From the NCBI GenBank assembly GCA_031271265.1, contig JAISWB010000071.1:1-64000 (forward strand): a DNA stretch of 64,000 bases, written 5' to 3'. Within the stretch, counting starts at the first letter, position 1. Each line of letters starts with the position of its first letter. A program made the translations under genes and the position numbers. Positions 1-9,586 of the stretch are shown here, in pieces. The notes beneath the pieces are model-generated. The model was given only the letters and a program-made list of their open reading frames with translations, was not told the DNA's origin and made no database searches. The stretch comes from Desulfovibrio sp. Lineage in GTDB: Bacteria; Desulfobacterota; Desulfovibrionia; Desulfovibrionales; Desulfovibrionaceae.

Positions 1-359
1 GGAAACGTATCTATATACGCCTTCAGTTCATAGTCTGAAACGCTCAATCCGATGCGCTCGGCTTCCTGTCTGCGCAGAAGGGAGAGGATCATTTCGCTCA
101 AAACGGTGCGCTTGAACTGCTTGAAAACGGCTTCATCCTTAAAGATATCCGGATTATTTCTTCTTTCCGATTCGCCGAAGGCGCGCAACGCCTTTTCATA
201 GTCGTGCAAGGAGATGCTTTCTCCGTTGACGACGGCCGCGGTACCGGACCCGGCGCTGTTGAAGCTGCCCACACCCCAAAACACAAAGACCACGATGATG
301 ATCAAAAAAATGACTTTGACTGCCCAGGACTGGGCTTTATCCCTGATGGCATCCAGCAT
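1..359 (-). CDS. PpiD/SurA-N-like peptidyl-prolyl isomerase, N-terminal part, runs off the window edge
   Basis: Minus-strand translation from ATG at 359 (MLDAIRDKAQSWAVKVIFLIIIVVFVFWGVGSFNSAGSGTAAVVNGESISLHDYEKALRAFGESERRNN...) is open to the edge; one N-terminal TM helix then SurA_N-like sequence. Absent from the ORF track because it is partial. Confidence 0.8.
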   Translation of the reverse strand, partial: MLDAIRDKAQSWAVKVIFLIIIVVFVFWGVGSFNSAGSGTAAVVNGESISLHDYEKALRAFGESERRNNPDIFKDEAVFKQFKRTVLSEMILSLLRRQEAERIGLSVSDYELKAYIDTF

Positions 360-458
360 TGTTTGCTCCGCTTTTCCGGTGTCTTGTCGGTACTATTGCC
401 TGGAGCGAAAAGCAGGAAATACTTTTCGCTCCATCTGATAAAAAGACGCGTTGTTCTT

Positions 459-1967
459 TCATTTTTCCGGCAAACCGGCATCTATGCCGGCCTGACGGTA
501 TTCGTTGAGTTTGTTGCGCAGCGTACGGACGGAAATGCCGAGCAATTCGGCCGCCTGGGTACGGTTTCCGCCGGTCTGCTCCAGCCCCTTGCGGATCATG
601 ATGCGCTCCATCTCGCTCAAGGGGATCACTCCGCCTGAGAAATCGACATGCGCATCACCGCGCGGCGGCACGAAATTTTCCTCGTCTGCGCCGTCCTCCA
701 CCGCTCCGTCCGCATCCTGCGCCCCGCCGGGAGTTGCGGGCACAGGCGGAGCGGCTTCCGCTTTGCCGGCCTCGGCGGCGCTGTCGGTAAACAGCGGCCA
801 ATCTTCGTTTTCAAGCAAAAAATGTCCGGGCAGGATGCTTTTCCCGCCGCACAGCAAGACCGCCCTTTCCATAAGATTCTGCAGTTCCCGCACATTGCCG
901 GGCCATGTGTAGGACCGGAGCCATTTCACGGCTTCACCTGAAAGTTCCGTTGCGGGCAGGGCATAGCCGCGCAGGTACATATCCACAAAAAAGCGGGCGA
1001 GAAGCAGCACGTCCTCGCCGCGTTCCCTGAGGGCGGGCAGGCGCAACGGGATGACGTTCAGGCGAAAGAAGAGGTCGCGGCGGAATTTGCCTTCTTCCAC
1101 CCATGCTTCAAGATCGCGGTTTGTCGTAGCCAGCACGCGCACGTCCACCTTCAGGGTTTCCGTGCCGCCCACGCGGTCGATCTCTCCTTCCTGAAGCACG
1201 CGCAAAAGCTTGGCCTGCAGGGCGAGATCCATTTCGGACACTTCATCCAGCAAGATGGTGCCGCCGGAAGCCAATTCAAATTTGCCGAGCTTGCGGGCAA
1301 TCGCGCCGGTAAACGCGCCTTTTTCGTGGCCGAAAAGCTCGCTTTCCAGGAGATGCTCGGGCAGCGCGGCGCAGTTGACGGCGACAAAGGGTTTGTCGGC
1401 GCGGTCGCTCTCGGCGTGCAGGTAGCGGGCGAACAATTCCTTGCCGGTACCGGATTCCCCGGAAATGAGCACCGTGGCCCTGGATTTGGCAACCCGCCCG
1501 GCCAGGGTCATAACTCGCTGTACGGCCGCATGGGCGCCGATGATGCGCGGCCCGCTTCCGCCCTGGGCGGTCCCCCTGCGTCCGGCGTGCGCCGTCACGG
1601 ACGCGGCCGGCGGCCGGTTCGGCCGCAACACGGTCCTGATCTTCTCAAAGGTAAGCGGTTCCGTCCAGTAATCCCTGACCCCGAGTTCCAGCAACCGGGA
1701 CGCTTCTTCTGTTGAAGGTCGGTCGGAAAACACCACCACAGGAGGAAACTGCGGATCGTCCCGCCCGACCGCCACAAGATCCTCTATGCGGAAACCGGGC
1801 AGGAAAGGACGGGCCAGGATAAGACCGGGCATGGCCTTGCGCATGAAGGAGGACGCGCCCTTCAGGTTTTCGGCTATGCCCACTTCCACCCCCGCCTCGC
1901 GCAACTGCGGAAAAATGCGGGTCACAGTCTGGGCCGGAGCCAGAAAGAGGATTCGTTGTACCGGCAT
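459..1967 (-). CDS. sigma-54-dependent transcriptional activator (receiver-like domain + AAA+ + Fis-type HTH)
   Basis: Walker [15 protein letters not shown] loop, C-terminal Fis-like [25 protein letters not shown]. Confidence 0.93.
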   Translation of the reverse strand: MPVQRILFLAPAQTVTRIFPQLREAGVEVGIAENLKGASSFMRKAMPGLILARPFLPGFRIEDLVAVGRDDPQFPPVVVFSDRPSTEEASRLLELGVRDYWTEPLTFEKIRTVLRPNRPPAASVTAHAGRRGTAQGGSGPRIIGAHAAVQRVMTLAGRVAKSRATVLISGESGTGKELFARYLHAESDRADKPFVAVNCAALPEHLLESELFGHEKGAFTGAIARKLGKFELASGGTILLDEVSEMDLALQAKLLRVLQEGEIDRVGGTETLKVDVRVLATTNRDLEAWVEEGKFRRDLFFRLNVIPLRLPALRERGEDVLLLARFFVDMYLRGYALPATELSGEAVKWLRSYTWPGNVRELQNLMERAVLLCGGKSILPGHFLLENEDWPLFTDSAAEAGKAEAAPPVPATPGGAQDADGAVEDGADEENFVPPRGDAHVDFSGGVIPLSEMERIMIRKGLEQTGGNRTQAAELLGISVRTLRNKLNEYRQAGIDAGLPEK

Positions 1968-2297
1968 AATTGTTCAGCTTATACCTTTATGTCGCGTTGA
2001 TCAACAGCATAACGCGCCGATAATCGCGGAGATCGCGCGCGGCCCGGCGGGGAGGCAATACCTTGCCGCCGCAGTATCTCCGTTCAAAACTTTCCTCCGG
2101 AGGAGCGTGAGGAGGGCATAACCCCTCACAGACTCCCTGCAGCATTTTCCGAAAAAAACTAACAATATCGGTGTAGTCTGTTGTGAGTTTCTTCCTTTGG
2201 CAACGGGCCTTTTTTCAGGTATGCATCCGTCCGCGCGCCCGAGGCAGGCGCGGAATGCGGATACAAGGTAATCCGCTCCAGGCAGGAAGACGGCACA

Positions 2298-3182
2298 GTG
2301 ACAAAGATCCTCACGCCCTCGGCCGAAGGCCATATCCGCGTGGCGGCGGGCGCGGTATGCATCAGTTTCGCCGGGCTTTTCGTCAAGGAAGCGCCCATGC
2401 CCCCGGCTATGGTCGCCTTTTATCGTCTTTTGTTCGGCGGCATCGTATTGACGCTTTTCGCCGTCGTCAGAGGAGAACGCCTGCTGCCGCCGTTGCCGAT
2501 GCTCGGGATCATGGCCGCGGCGGCATTGTGCTTCAGCGGCGATCTCATTTCCTGGCACGAGTGCATCGTGCGCCTCGGACCGGGATTTGCCACCATTATC
2601 TGCAACTTCCAGGTATTTTTCCTTGCGCTCTGGGGCGCCTTCATGCTCGGTGAGCAGTTGTCCCTCGGACACAAACTTGCCATGCCCGTCGCCGTCATCG
2701 GCCTTATGATGCTTCTGGAAAAGACGCCCGGCGAACTGTCCGCCGTTGTCGTCGTCGGACTGCTTACAGGAATTGTTTCCGCATTGTTCTATTCCGCCTA
2801 CATCCTTGTGCTGCGACGTTCGCAAAGCGCGGCATGTAAACTGCCTGCCGTTGCCAATATGGGGATCATCAGCCTGCTGTCCATGGGCATAATCGGCGTC
2901 TATTGCCTTGCCGCGGGTGACTCTTTCATCGTTCCCGACCTGCGCAGCCTGGGGTTGCTGGCTCTTCTCGGCATAGGCTGTCAGGCCGCCGGATGGGTAT
3001 TGCTGTCATCCGGCTTGCCCCGTATGCCTGCTTCCCGCGCCGGATTGATCATGCTCACTCAGCCCGCGCTCAGCTTTATCTGGGATATACTCTTTTACGA
3101 CCGCCCCACGGGCGCGCTCGGCTACGCCGGCGCCGCCGTTACGATCGCCGCCGTCGGCTTCGGCCTTGCAAAGGCAAAGTGA
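2298..3182 (+). CDS. EamA/DMT-family transporter
   Basis: About ten hydrophobic segments in a ~290 aa protein with two EamA-like halves; GTG start. Confidence 0.85.
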   Translation: MTKILTPSAEGHIRVAAGAVCISFAGLFVKEAPMPPAMVAFYRLLFGGIVLTLFAVVRGERLLPPLPMLGIMAAAALCFSGDLISWHECIVRLGPGFATIICNFQVFFLALWGAFMLGEQLSLGHKLAMPVAVIGLMMLLEKTPGELSAVVVVGLLTGIVSALFYSAYILVLRRSQSAACKLPAVANMGIISLLSMGIIGVYCLAAGDSFIVPDLRSLGLLALLGIGCQAAGWVLLSSGLPRMPASRAGLIMLTQPALSFIWDILFYDRPTGALGYAGAAVTIAAVGFGLAKAK

Positions 3183-3366
3183 CAATCCGTACGAGGACGG
3201 CGGAGACAGCCGATCCGGCGAGCAACAGATACCCGCCCTGCCGGAAAGAAAAATCTGTATGACGACGGGGACACTCCAGGCATTACGCGGATTGACACAG
3301 CCTTGCCGCAGGAGCTATGGAATTGCCGTCAAGATACGCATGGAACATGTTCAGCAGGAGTGTGCC

Positions 3367-3678
3367 GTGAAAAAGCTCGGTGTGCTGTGTATGGTACTGT
3401 TGCTCGGAATATCCGCCGGCGGATGTTCGTGGATGGGCAGAACAGCCGGAAAAGCCCAGGCGAAAGTCGAACGCAAGGCGCATGATCTGGAACGCGGCTA
3501 TCACCAAGGGTATGAAGAAGAACAGGTGAAAAAACGCTCCCCGAAGACAAGCGGCGACACAGGGCAAAGCTCGGAGGCGACTTCGTACTCAGGCATGAAT
3601 CAGCACCCGCCGCAGACCGCCCCAAACAGCGCCGGGCAAAAAACCGACGCGGCTTCCGAACGACAGCCCGCAGAGTAG
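3367..3678 (+). CDS. small lipoprotein, hypothetical
   Basis: VKKLGVLCMVLLLGISAGGCS lipobox, GTG start preceded by caggag. Confidence 0.6.
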   Translation: MKKLGVLCMVLLLGISAGGCSWMGRTAGKAQAKVERKAHDLERGYHQGYEEEQVKKRSPKTSGDTGQSSEATSYSGMNQHPPQTAPNSAGQKTDAASERQPAE

Positions 3679-3700
3679 CCGCGCGGTCGGTACAGCGCCT

Positions 3701-4927
3701 ATGGCCTTTCGCGTAGCCGTCACAGGCATGGGGATACTCTCCTCAATCGGCTCCGGTCTTACGGAGGTGACGGCCGCCCTGCGCGCCGGCAGGACCGGCA
3801 TCGTCGCGGACCCGAAGCGCAAATCCCTTGGCTTTTCCTCCTGTCTGACCGGCGCACTTCCCGCCTATACCCCCACCTTTCCCCTGTCCCGCAAACAGCG
3901 CAAGACTATGCCGGATTTCGCCCAATGGGCGGCCGAAGCCTGCGGACAGGCTCTGGCGCAGGCACAACTGGACCCTCTGCTCCTGCAGAACAGCGAAAGC
4001 GGCATCATCTTCAGTTGCGACTCAAGCATTGTCGCGGCTGTCGAGCAGGCCGACCTGCTGCGTGAGAAAGGCGATACCCGCAGCCTCGGCAGCGGCCTGG
4101 TATTCCGGTCGATGACCTCCTGTGTCACCATGAACCTGGGAACCCTGTTCAAAACACGGGGCGCTTCCTGGACAATAAGCGCGGCGTGCGCGGGCGGCGG
4201 CCACGCAGTCGGGCAGGCGGCGGACCTCATCGCCCTCGGCAGACAGGAAAGGGTACTCTGCGGCGGAGCGCAGGAAATAAACTGGCAGTCCATGTGCAGT
4301 TTCGACGCCCTCGGGGCTTTCGCTTCCCGTGAAGACAGCCCGGCAAGCGCATGCCGGCCCTTCGACGCCGACCGGGACGGGCTGGTCCCCGGCGGCGGGG
4401 CGGCGGCGCTCCTGCTGGAGCGCCTGGACTTGGCCGAACGGCGCGGCGCCGCCATCTTGGGCGAAGTGGCAGGATACGGATTCTCATCCGACGGTGAAGG
4501 ACTTTCCATGCCCGGCGGGGACGGACTCGGCCGCGCCATGCGCTCGGCACTCAAAAGCGCAAACATGAGTACCCGCGACATCTCCTACATCTGCGCCCAC
4601 GCAACGTCCACACCGGCCGGCGACCGGGCCGAAGCGCGCAACATCACTGAACTGTTCGGCAAACGGGCTGTGCCCGTGTCTTCCACAAAATCCATGACCG
4701 GCCACGAACTGTGGATGTCCGGCGCATCCCAGGTCGTGTATACGACGCTCATGGCCCGGCACGGATTCATCGCCCCGAACGTCAACTTTCACCGCCCGGA
4801 CGAATGCTCCGCCGACCTGCATATCGTCACCGAAGCCGTACCGGCCCGCATCACGGCGGCCCTGTGCAATTCTGCCGGCTTCGGAGGCACCAACGCAGTC
4901 TTGCTCCTGCGCTTTCCGCAACAATGA
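3701..4927 (+). CDS. beta-ketoacyl-ACP synthase family protein (KS1)
   Basis: Active site Cys in SAACAGGGHA, His in CAHATSTPAGD and STKSMTGHELWMSGASQ. Confidence 0.9.
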   Translation: MAFRVAVTGMGILSSIGSGLTEVTAALRAGRTGIVADPKRKSLGFSSCLTGALPAYTPTFPLSRKQRKTMPDFAQWAAEACGQALAQAQLDPLLLQNSESGIIFSCDSSIVAAVEQADLLREKGDTRSLGSGLVFRSMTSCVTMNLGTLFKTRGASWTISAACAGGGHAVGQAADLIALGRQERVLCGGAQEINWQSMCSFDALGAFASREDSPASACRPFDADRDGLVPGGGAAALLLERLDLAERRGAAILGEVAGYGFSSDGEGLSMPGGDGLGRAMRSALKSANMSTRDISYICAHATSTPAGDRAEARNITELFGKRAVPVSSTKSMTGHELWMSGASQVVYTTLMARHGFIAPNVNFHRPDECSADLHIVTEAVPARITAALCNSAGFGGTNAVLLLRFPQQ

Positions 4928-6693
4928 GCGCGCGCGGCGACAAAACCTGCATCGTCGTCGGCGCGGGACTGTCCGGCATGACGGCCGCCCTGCTGCTTGC
5001 CCGCCGGGGTCGCGCCGTGACTCTGGTGGAAAAAAAAGCGGCCGTCGGCCCTACCCTGCGCGGCTTTTCCCGCAAAGGCGTCCACTTCGACACAGGTCTG
5101 CACTACGCGGGGGGACTCTCGCCCGGCGGTCCTTTGCTCCGTTACTTCAGTCTCCTCGGTCTGAACGACCTCCCCCTTGCGGAATTCAACCCCCAAGGCT
5201 TCGACCGCATCCGTTTTCCTGACGCCGGGCGGGAAATCACCCTACCCGTCGGCTGCGACGCCCTGACGGACGCCCTGTGCTCCGAATTTCCAGCGGACGT
5301 CGCCTTTATCCGCCGTTACCTGCGCGAACTCAAAAACGCCTTTTATGCATCACCGCTGCTGCGGAGCGACGAAAACCGGCCCTTCCGCACGGATGCCGGC
5401 CTGCAGGATGTTTTTTTCCCGGCGTCGACAGACAAGGCCCGCGCGGATCGCGGTTTCCATGCCGGATTCCGGAACGAATCCCTTGATACCGTGCTGCGCA
5501 AAGGGACAGGCAACGACCTGTTGCGCGCCGTCCTCTCCATACACTCCTTGCTGTACGGCGTTTCACCGGAAGAGATACCGTTTCTGCAGCATGCGCGCGT
5601 GGCGGGCTCCTACCTGGAAGGCGTCAAAACGGTCCGGGGCGGAGGGAAACGCCTCGTCGAGACACTGGAAAAGCGCCTGACGGAAGCCGGTGTGGACATA
5701 CTCCGCGGCACGGCGGCAAAAGGCTTTCATCTTTCTCCGGACAACAGGATCAACGGCCTTGAACTGGAGGACGGACGACTCCTGCCGGCCGACGATGCGA
5801 TTTTTACCGCCCACCCCGCCCTGCTCCCGGCTCTGCTCCCACCCGGCGCGGTCAAACCGGCCTTCGTCCGCCGCCTGCTTTCTCTGGAAGACACCGTTTC
5901 CAGCTTTACCCTTTTTTGCGCAAGCGAAGTACCTGTCCCCGCCCTTGCGGGAAACAATCTTTTCATCTGTTTTCGCGAGGGACCGGCACCGGGTTTCCGA
6001 CCGACCGGCGCCGCCGCGGCCGGACCGTTCTATATTTCCGGCCTCCCGCTCGGCACCCGTGACGTTGTTCCCGGCCTCCCGCCCGATGCCTGCGGCTCCG
6101 TCATCCCGCCCGGCACCGGCCGCACCGCTTACGATGTCCCGTCCGATGCCGGCCGCACCGTTTCCGTCCTTCCGCCCGATGCAGACCGCACCGCTTCCGA
6201 TGTCCCGTTCGGCGCGGGCGATCCTGTTTACGGATTACCGGCCGACTGCGGCGGTGCCGTCCCGAAACACGGTCACATGGTCTTCGCGCCCGGGCATGCG
6301 GACTCCTGCAAAGCCTGGGCACGCTCCAAAAGCGGGAACAGGCCCGCCGCCTACGGGCACTTCAAGGCCGAAACCCTGGATTCCGTCCGCTCCGCCGTAC
6401 TCCGGCACTGCCCGGAGCTTGCCTCCCTGAACGCTATGGACGGAGCCACGCCCCTGACCTACAGAGATTTTCTGGAGTCTCCAGGCTGCGGCATGTACGG
6501 GACCAAACATTCCCTGCACCAGTTCAGCCCCCTGCCCGCAACCCGCATCCCCAATCTTTGGACGGCCGGACAGTCGGTCATTGCGCCCGGTATTCTCGGC
6601 GCGATCATTTCCGGCGTCACAGCCTGCGCGTTTGTTCTCGGGCCGGAAGCAATACATGAGGAGCTTGCGGCATGCCGTTGCTTCAAACCATGA
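4924..6693 (+). CDS. FAD/NAD(P)-dependent oxidoreductase, phytoene desaturase (CrtI)-like
   Basis: CIVVGAGLSGMTAALLLARRGRAVTLVEK Rossmann motif; C-terminal NLWTAGQSVIAPGILGAIISG; overlaps KS1 stop by ATGA. Confidence 0.85.
   Translation: MSARGDKTCIVVGAGLSGMTAALLLARRGRAVTLVEKKAAVGPTLRGFSRKGVHFDTGLHYAGGLSPGGPLLRYFSLLGLNDLPLAEFNPQGFDRIRFPDAGREITLPVGCDALTDALCSEFPADVAFIRRYLRELKNAFYASPLLRSDENRPFRTDAGLQDVFFPASTDKARADRGFHAGFRNESLDTVLRKGTGNDLLRAVLSIHSLLYGVSPEEIPFLQHARVAGSYLEGVKTVRGGGKRLVETLEKRLTEAGVDILRGTAAKGFHLSPDNRINGLELEDGRLLPADDAIFTAHPALLPALLPPGAVKPAFVRRLLSLEDTVSSFTLFCASEVPVPALAGNNLFICFREGPAPGFRPTGAAAAGPFYISGLPLGTRDVVPGLPPDACGSVIPPGTGRTAYDVPSDAGRTVSVLPPDADRTASDVPFGAGDPVYGLPADCGGAVPKHGHMVFAPGHADSCKAWARSKSGNRPAAYGHFKAETLDSVRSAVLRHCPELASLNAMDGATPLTYRDFLESPGCGMYGTKHSLHQFSPLPATRIPNLWTAGQSVIAPGILGAIISGVTACAFVLGPEAIHEELAACRCFKP
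6061..6252 (+). repeat. In-frame 33-bp (11-aa) degenerate tandem repeat inside the FAD oxidoreductase
   Basis: Units GACGTTGTTCCCGG.. (33), 27-bp short unit, then four 33-bp units at 6121, 6154, 6187, 6220 (RTAYDVPSDAG/RTVSVLPPDAD/RTASDVPFGAG/DPVYGLPADCG). Confidence 0.85.
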
Positions 6694-6700
6694 GGACTTT

Positions 6701-6884
6701 ATGATGTTTCAATCCCCATCCGGCTCTACTCGCCGGATGACTCCGCCCCGGCGGAGAGGGAGCCGGGTGGATTTCCCCCTCCCTGAAGGGAGGGGTTAGC
6801 GGGAAGGTCTTCCCGGCCTTGCCGGGCGTCAAGTAGTAATCTCCCTGAAGGGAGAGGTTTCAAACCATAAAGGAATTTCTGATG
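6701..6884 (+). repeat. Dispersed element, copy A (ends in start codon of KS2)
   Basis: atgatgtttcaatccccatccggc...ctccctgaagggagaggtttcaaaccataaaggaatttctgATG; shared with copies at 35351, 44106, 58959. Confidence 0.85.
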
Positions 6885-8198
6885 AAACGCGTCGTCATAA
6901 CCGGCATGGGGGCCGTTTCTCCTTTCGGCAGGGGCACCGACGTCCTTTTCGCTTCCCTTCGCAAAGGGCTTAGCGGCATATCCCGCATCGCACCGCCGCA
7001 TGACGGACGGGATGCGTCCGGGCCTTGTCCGGAGGAGAGGACCGGGGTAACGGTCAAGGCCGGCCGCGGGGAGATCGGCCCCGGTAAGATGTCCGGACAA
7101 CGGCAGAGGCCGCTCGTTGCGGGCCTTGTTCCGGATATCGGCATAGGCGCGTTGCCGAGAACGTTGCGTCGCTCCATGTCGCCGATGTCCGCTTACGCCT
7201 ATCTGGCTGCGCTGGAAGCCGTAGAGCAGGCGGGGATTACGCCCGACAAACTCAAAGGAGGGCGGACGGGCATAGCCCTCGGCTCGACCTTGGGCAGCCC
7301 CGAAGCGCTGGAATCGTTTTTCCGCCTCTATCTCGCCGCCGGCGACACAAGCGGCGTGAAATCCATGCTGTTCTTCCGCAGCATGAGCCATACCGCCGCC
7401 GTCAACACCGCTCAGGCGCTTGATGTGACCGGCAGGGTCATCGCGCCGTGCGCAGCCTGCTCCTCCGGATGCCAGGCCATAGGGCTGGCCTACGAAACCA
7501 TCGCCTTCGGCAGACAGGACTATATGCTGTGCGGCGGCACGGATGAGTTCCACCCCCTGGTCACAGGCACCTTCGACCTCATGAACGCGGCTTCCTCCGC
7601 GTACAACGAGCATCCTGAACAGACGCCCCGCCCCTTCGATGCCGGGCGCGACGGCGTTGTCTGCTCCGAAGGCGCCGCCCTGCTGTTTCTGGAAAGCGCG
7701 GAATCGGCCGTACACCGACAGGCGGCGATTCTGGCGGAAATCCTGGGGTTCGCCACCATGCACGCCGGCGGCAGCATAGCCGAACCTTCGCCCGGGCCGA
7801 TTGCTGCCTGCATGCGCGCCGCCCTGGAAGACGCCGGGGTCGCCGCGGGCGACGTCGCCTATATCAATGCCCACGCCACAGGCACAGAACTCGGCGACAT
7901 CGCGGAAAGCCGCGCCATAGCCGACGTCTTCGGCCCGAATATCCCCGTTTCAAGCCTCAAGGGCCATCTCGGGCACACCCTGGCCGCAAGCGGCGCGCTG
8001 GAAAGCGCGGCATGCATCGCCATGCTTCGGGAAAAAACCGTCCTGCCCACCAGAAATCTTGAAGAAGTCGACGAGCGTTGCGCGGGCATCCTGTTGCCGC
8101 AAAATCCTGTTGCGGTACAGGGCGGACTTGTTGTAAAAAACAGCTTTGCCCTCGGTGGGATTAACTGTTCGCTTGTTTTGCGGAGTTGGAATGACTGA
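6882..8198 (+). CDS. beta-ketoacyl-ACP synthase II-like (KS2)
   Basis: APCAACSSGCQAIG Cys, NAHATGTELGD and SLKGHLGHTLAASG His motifs. Confidence 0.92.
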   Translation: MKRVVITGMGAVSPFGRGTDVLFASLRKGLSGISRIAPPHDGRDASGPCPEERTGVTVKAGRGEIGPGKMSGQRQRPLVAGLVPDIGIGALPRTLRRSMSPMSAYAYLAALEAVEQAGITPDKLKGGRTGIALGSTLGSPEALESFFRLYLAAGDTSGVKSMLFFRSMSHTAAVNTAQALDVTGRVIAPCAACSSGCQAIGLAYETIAFGRQDYMLCGGTDEFHPLVTGTFDLMNAASSAYNEHPEQTPRPFDAGRDGVVCSEGAALLFLESAESAVHRQAAILAEILGFATMHAGGSIAEPSPGPIAACMRAALEDAGVAAGDVAYINAHATGTELGDIAESRAIADVFGPNIPVSSLKGHLGHTLAASGALESAACIAMLREKTVLPTRNLEEVDERCAGILLPQNPVAVQGGLVVKNSFALGGINCSLVLRSWND

Positions 8199-8457
8199 TC
8201 GGGAAATCGTTGAACGCGCCGATGCCGCGATTGCGGAAGAATTTGAGCTGGACCCCGGCTCGTTGCGCCCCGAAGCCCTGTTTCGCGAGGATCTCGGCCT
8301 TGACAGTCTGGACGCCGTGGATATGGTCGTCGTCCTGGAACAGGCGTTCGGTATCAAGATCGGCAAGGATCCGGCCATAGCCTCCATCCGCAACGTGGGC
8401 GATATGCACGAGTTCATCCTGGCCAAAAAACGCGGCCTGGAGAAAAACGCCTCCTAA
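8191..8457 (+). CDS. acyl carrier protein
   Basis: DLGLDSLDAVDMVVVLEQAFGIKI phosphopantetheine motif, ~88 aa, overlaps KS2 end. Confidence 0.93.
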   Translation: MTDREIVERADAAIAEEFELDPGSLRPEALFREDLGLDSLDAVDMVVVLEQAFGIKIGKDPAIASIRNVGDMHEFILAKKRGLEKNAS

Positions 8458-8563
8458 GTTTGAATTCCTCATGTTGGAGCAGATCAACATTGATTTTGTA
8501 TGCCTCCGACGGCCTGGGCACCGCCGCGGACCCTCGACATGAGCGGGCGCAAGGCCGACTCCC

Positions 8564-8597
8564 GACAGGTCATTCTTAGCGAAGCGAAGAATCTGTC
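8564..8597. repeat. REP-like imperfect palindrome
   Basis: GACAGgtcATTCTTagcgaagcgAAGAATCTGTC inverted repeat in the ACP-acyltransferase gap. Confidence 0.65.
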
Positions 8598-8632
8598 TTG
8601 ATGCCTTTCATAAAAAAACCGAAACAGTTAAG

Positions 8633-9508
8633 ATGGATTCTTCACCTTCGGCTCATAACGACGGAAAGGAGTCGTCGGGGGGAGTTCCCCGGCCGCCGAC
8701 GGATGTTTTCCTGCACAACGCCGTGCACTTGTCAGCCTGCCTGGGGGTAGCGCCTCGGCCGCCGGGGGCCGTCTTCCTGACGGCAGTCTTTTTCGGCGGC
8801 CTGTTCCTCTGGACCGCTCTGTATCTGCCTCTTGCCGTCCCGGTCTGGTTGCTGCTGACGCGAGCGGGCGGAGTTTCTTCCGCAAACGCCGTAAGGCGGC
8901 TTGTGCATTGTTACGGAAGAGTGTGCTGCAAACTGCTCGCCCGCCTGACGCCGGTTACCGTTGAAAACCTGGCCGGCGCGCTGCCTGCCCCGTGCATCAT
9001 CGCGGCCAACCATCAATCCTTTTTCGACCCTTACTGCATCGGTTTTTTCCCTGTTCCTTACCCTGTTTTCGTCGTGCGCGCCTGGCCTTTCCGCATACCG
9101 CTTTACGGACGCATCATGCGCCGCGCCGGCTATCTCAACATCGAAAGCATGGACGCGGAGAGCTTTCTGCGCAAGGCGGCCGATATCCTGCACAGGGACA
9201 AAGCCATGCTCGTGGTGTTCCCTGAAGGCACGCGCAGCGCCGACGGAAAACCCGGACGCTTCCGCTCCGGCGCCTTTCGTCTGGCCGTCGACCGTAATAT
9301 TCCGGTTGTGCCGTTGTGCATCAAGGGCACGGGGAACGTCTTCCCGAAAGGTTCGCGCTTCGGCCGGCCGGCCCCGGTACGCGTGACCCTGTTGCCGCCG
9401 CTGTACCCGGAGCGCTTTGCCTGCTATGGAGAAAGCGCGCGCCTGCATTTGCGCAGAAGCGTCAAACATGCTATTCGGGAGGCATTGCAAGAGCGCCCGC
9501 ACTGTTGA
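8633..9508 (+). CDS. lysophospholipid acyltransferase (PlsC-like)
   Basis: NHQSFFD (HX4D) and FPEGTRSADGKPGRFRSGAF motifs. Confidence 0.92.
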   Translation: MDSSPSAHNDGKESSGGVPRPPTDVFLHNAVHLSACLGVAPRPPGAVFLTAVFFGGLFLWTALYLPLAVPVWLLLTRAGGVSSANAVRRLVHCYGRVCCKLLARLTPVTVENLAGALPAPCIIAANHQSFFDPYCIGFFPVPYPVFVVRAWPFRIPLYGRIMRRAGYLNIESMDAESFLRKAADILHRDKAMLVVFPEGTRSADGKPGRFRSGAFRLAVDRNIPVVPLCIKGTGNVFPKGSRFGRPAPVRVTLLPPLYPERFACYGESARLHLRRSVKHAIREALQERPHC

Positions 9509-9586
9509 TTCACGCACGGTTGATTCAGATTGATTCAGGTATTTCCGTCACCGCCGAAGCGCCCTACCAGCCGTACGAGGCCAAGC

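Noticed and set aside
204-638. 144-aa plus-strand ORF at the window start
   Set aside because: Spans the antisense of the PpiD-like gene and of the sigma-54 activator; no homology-like features.
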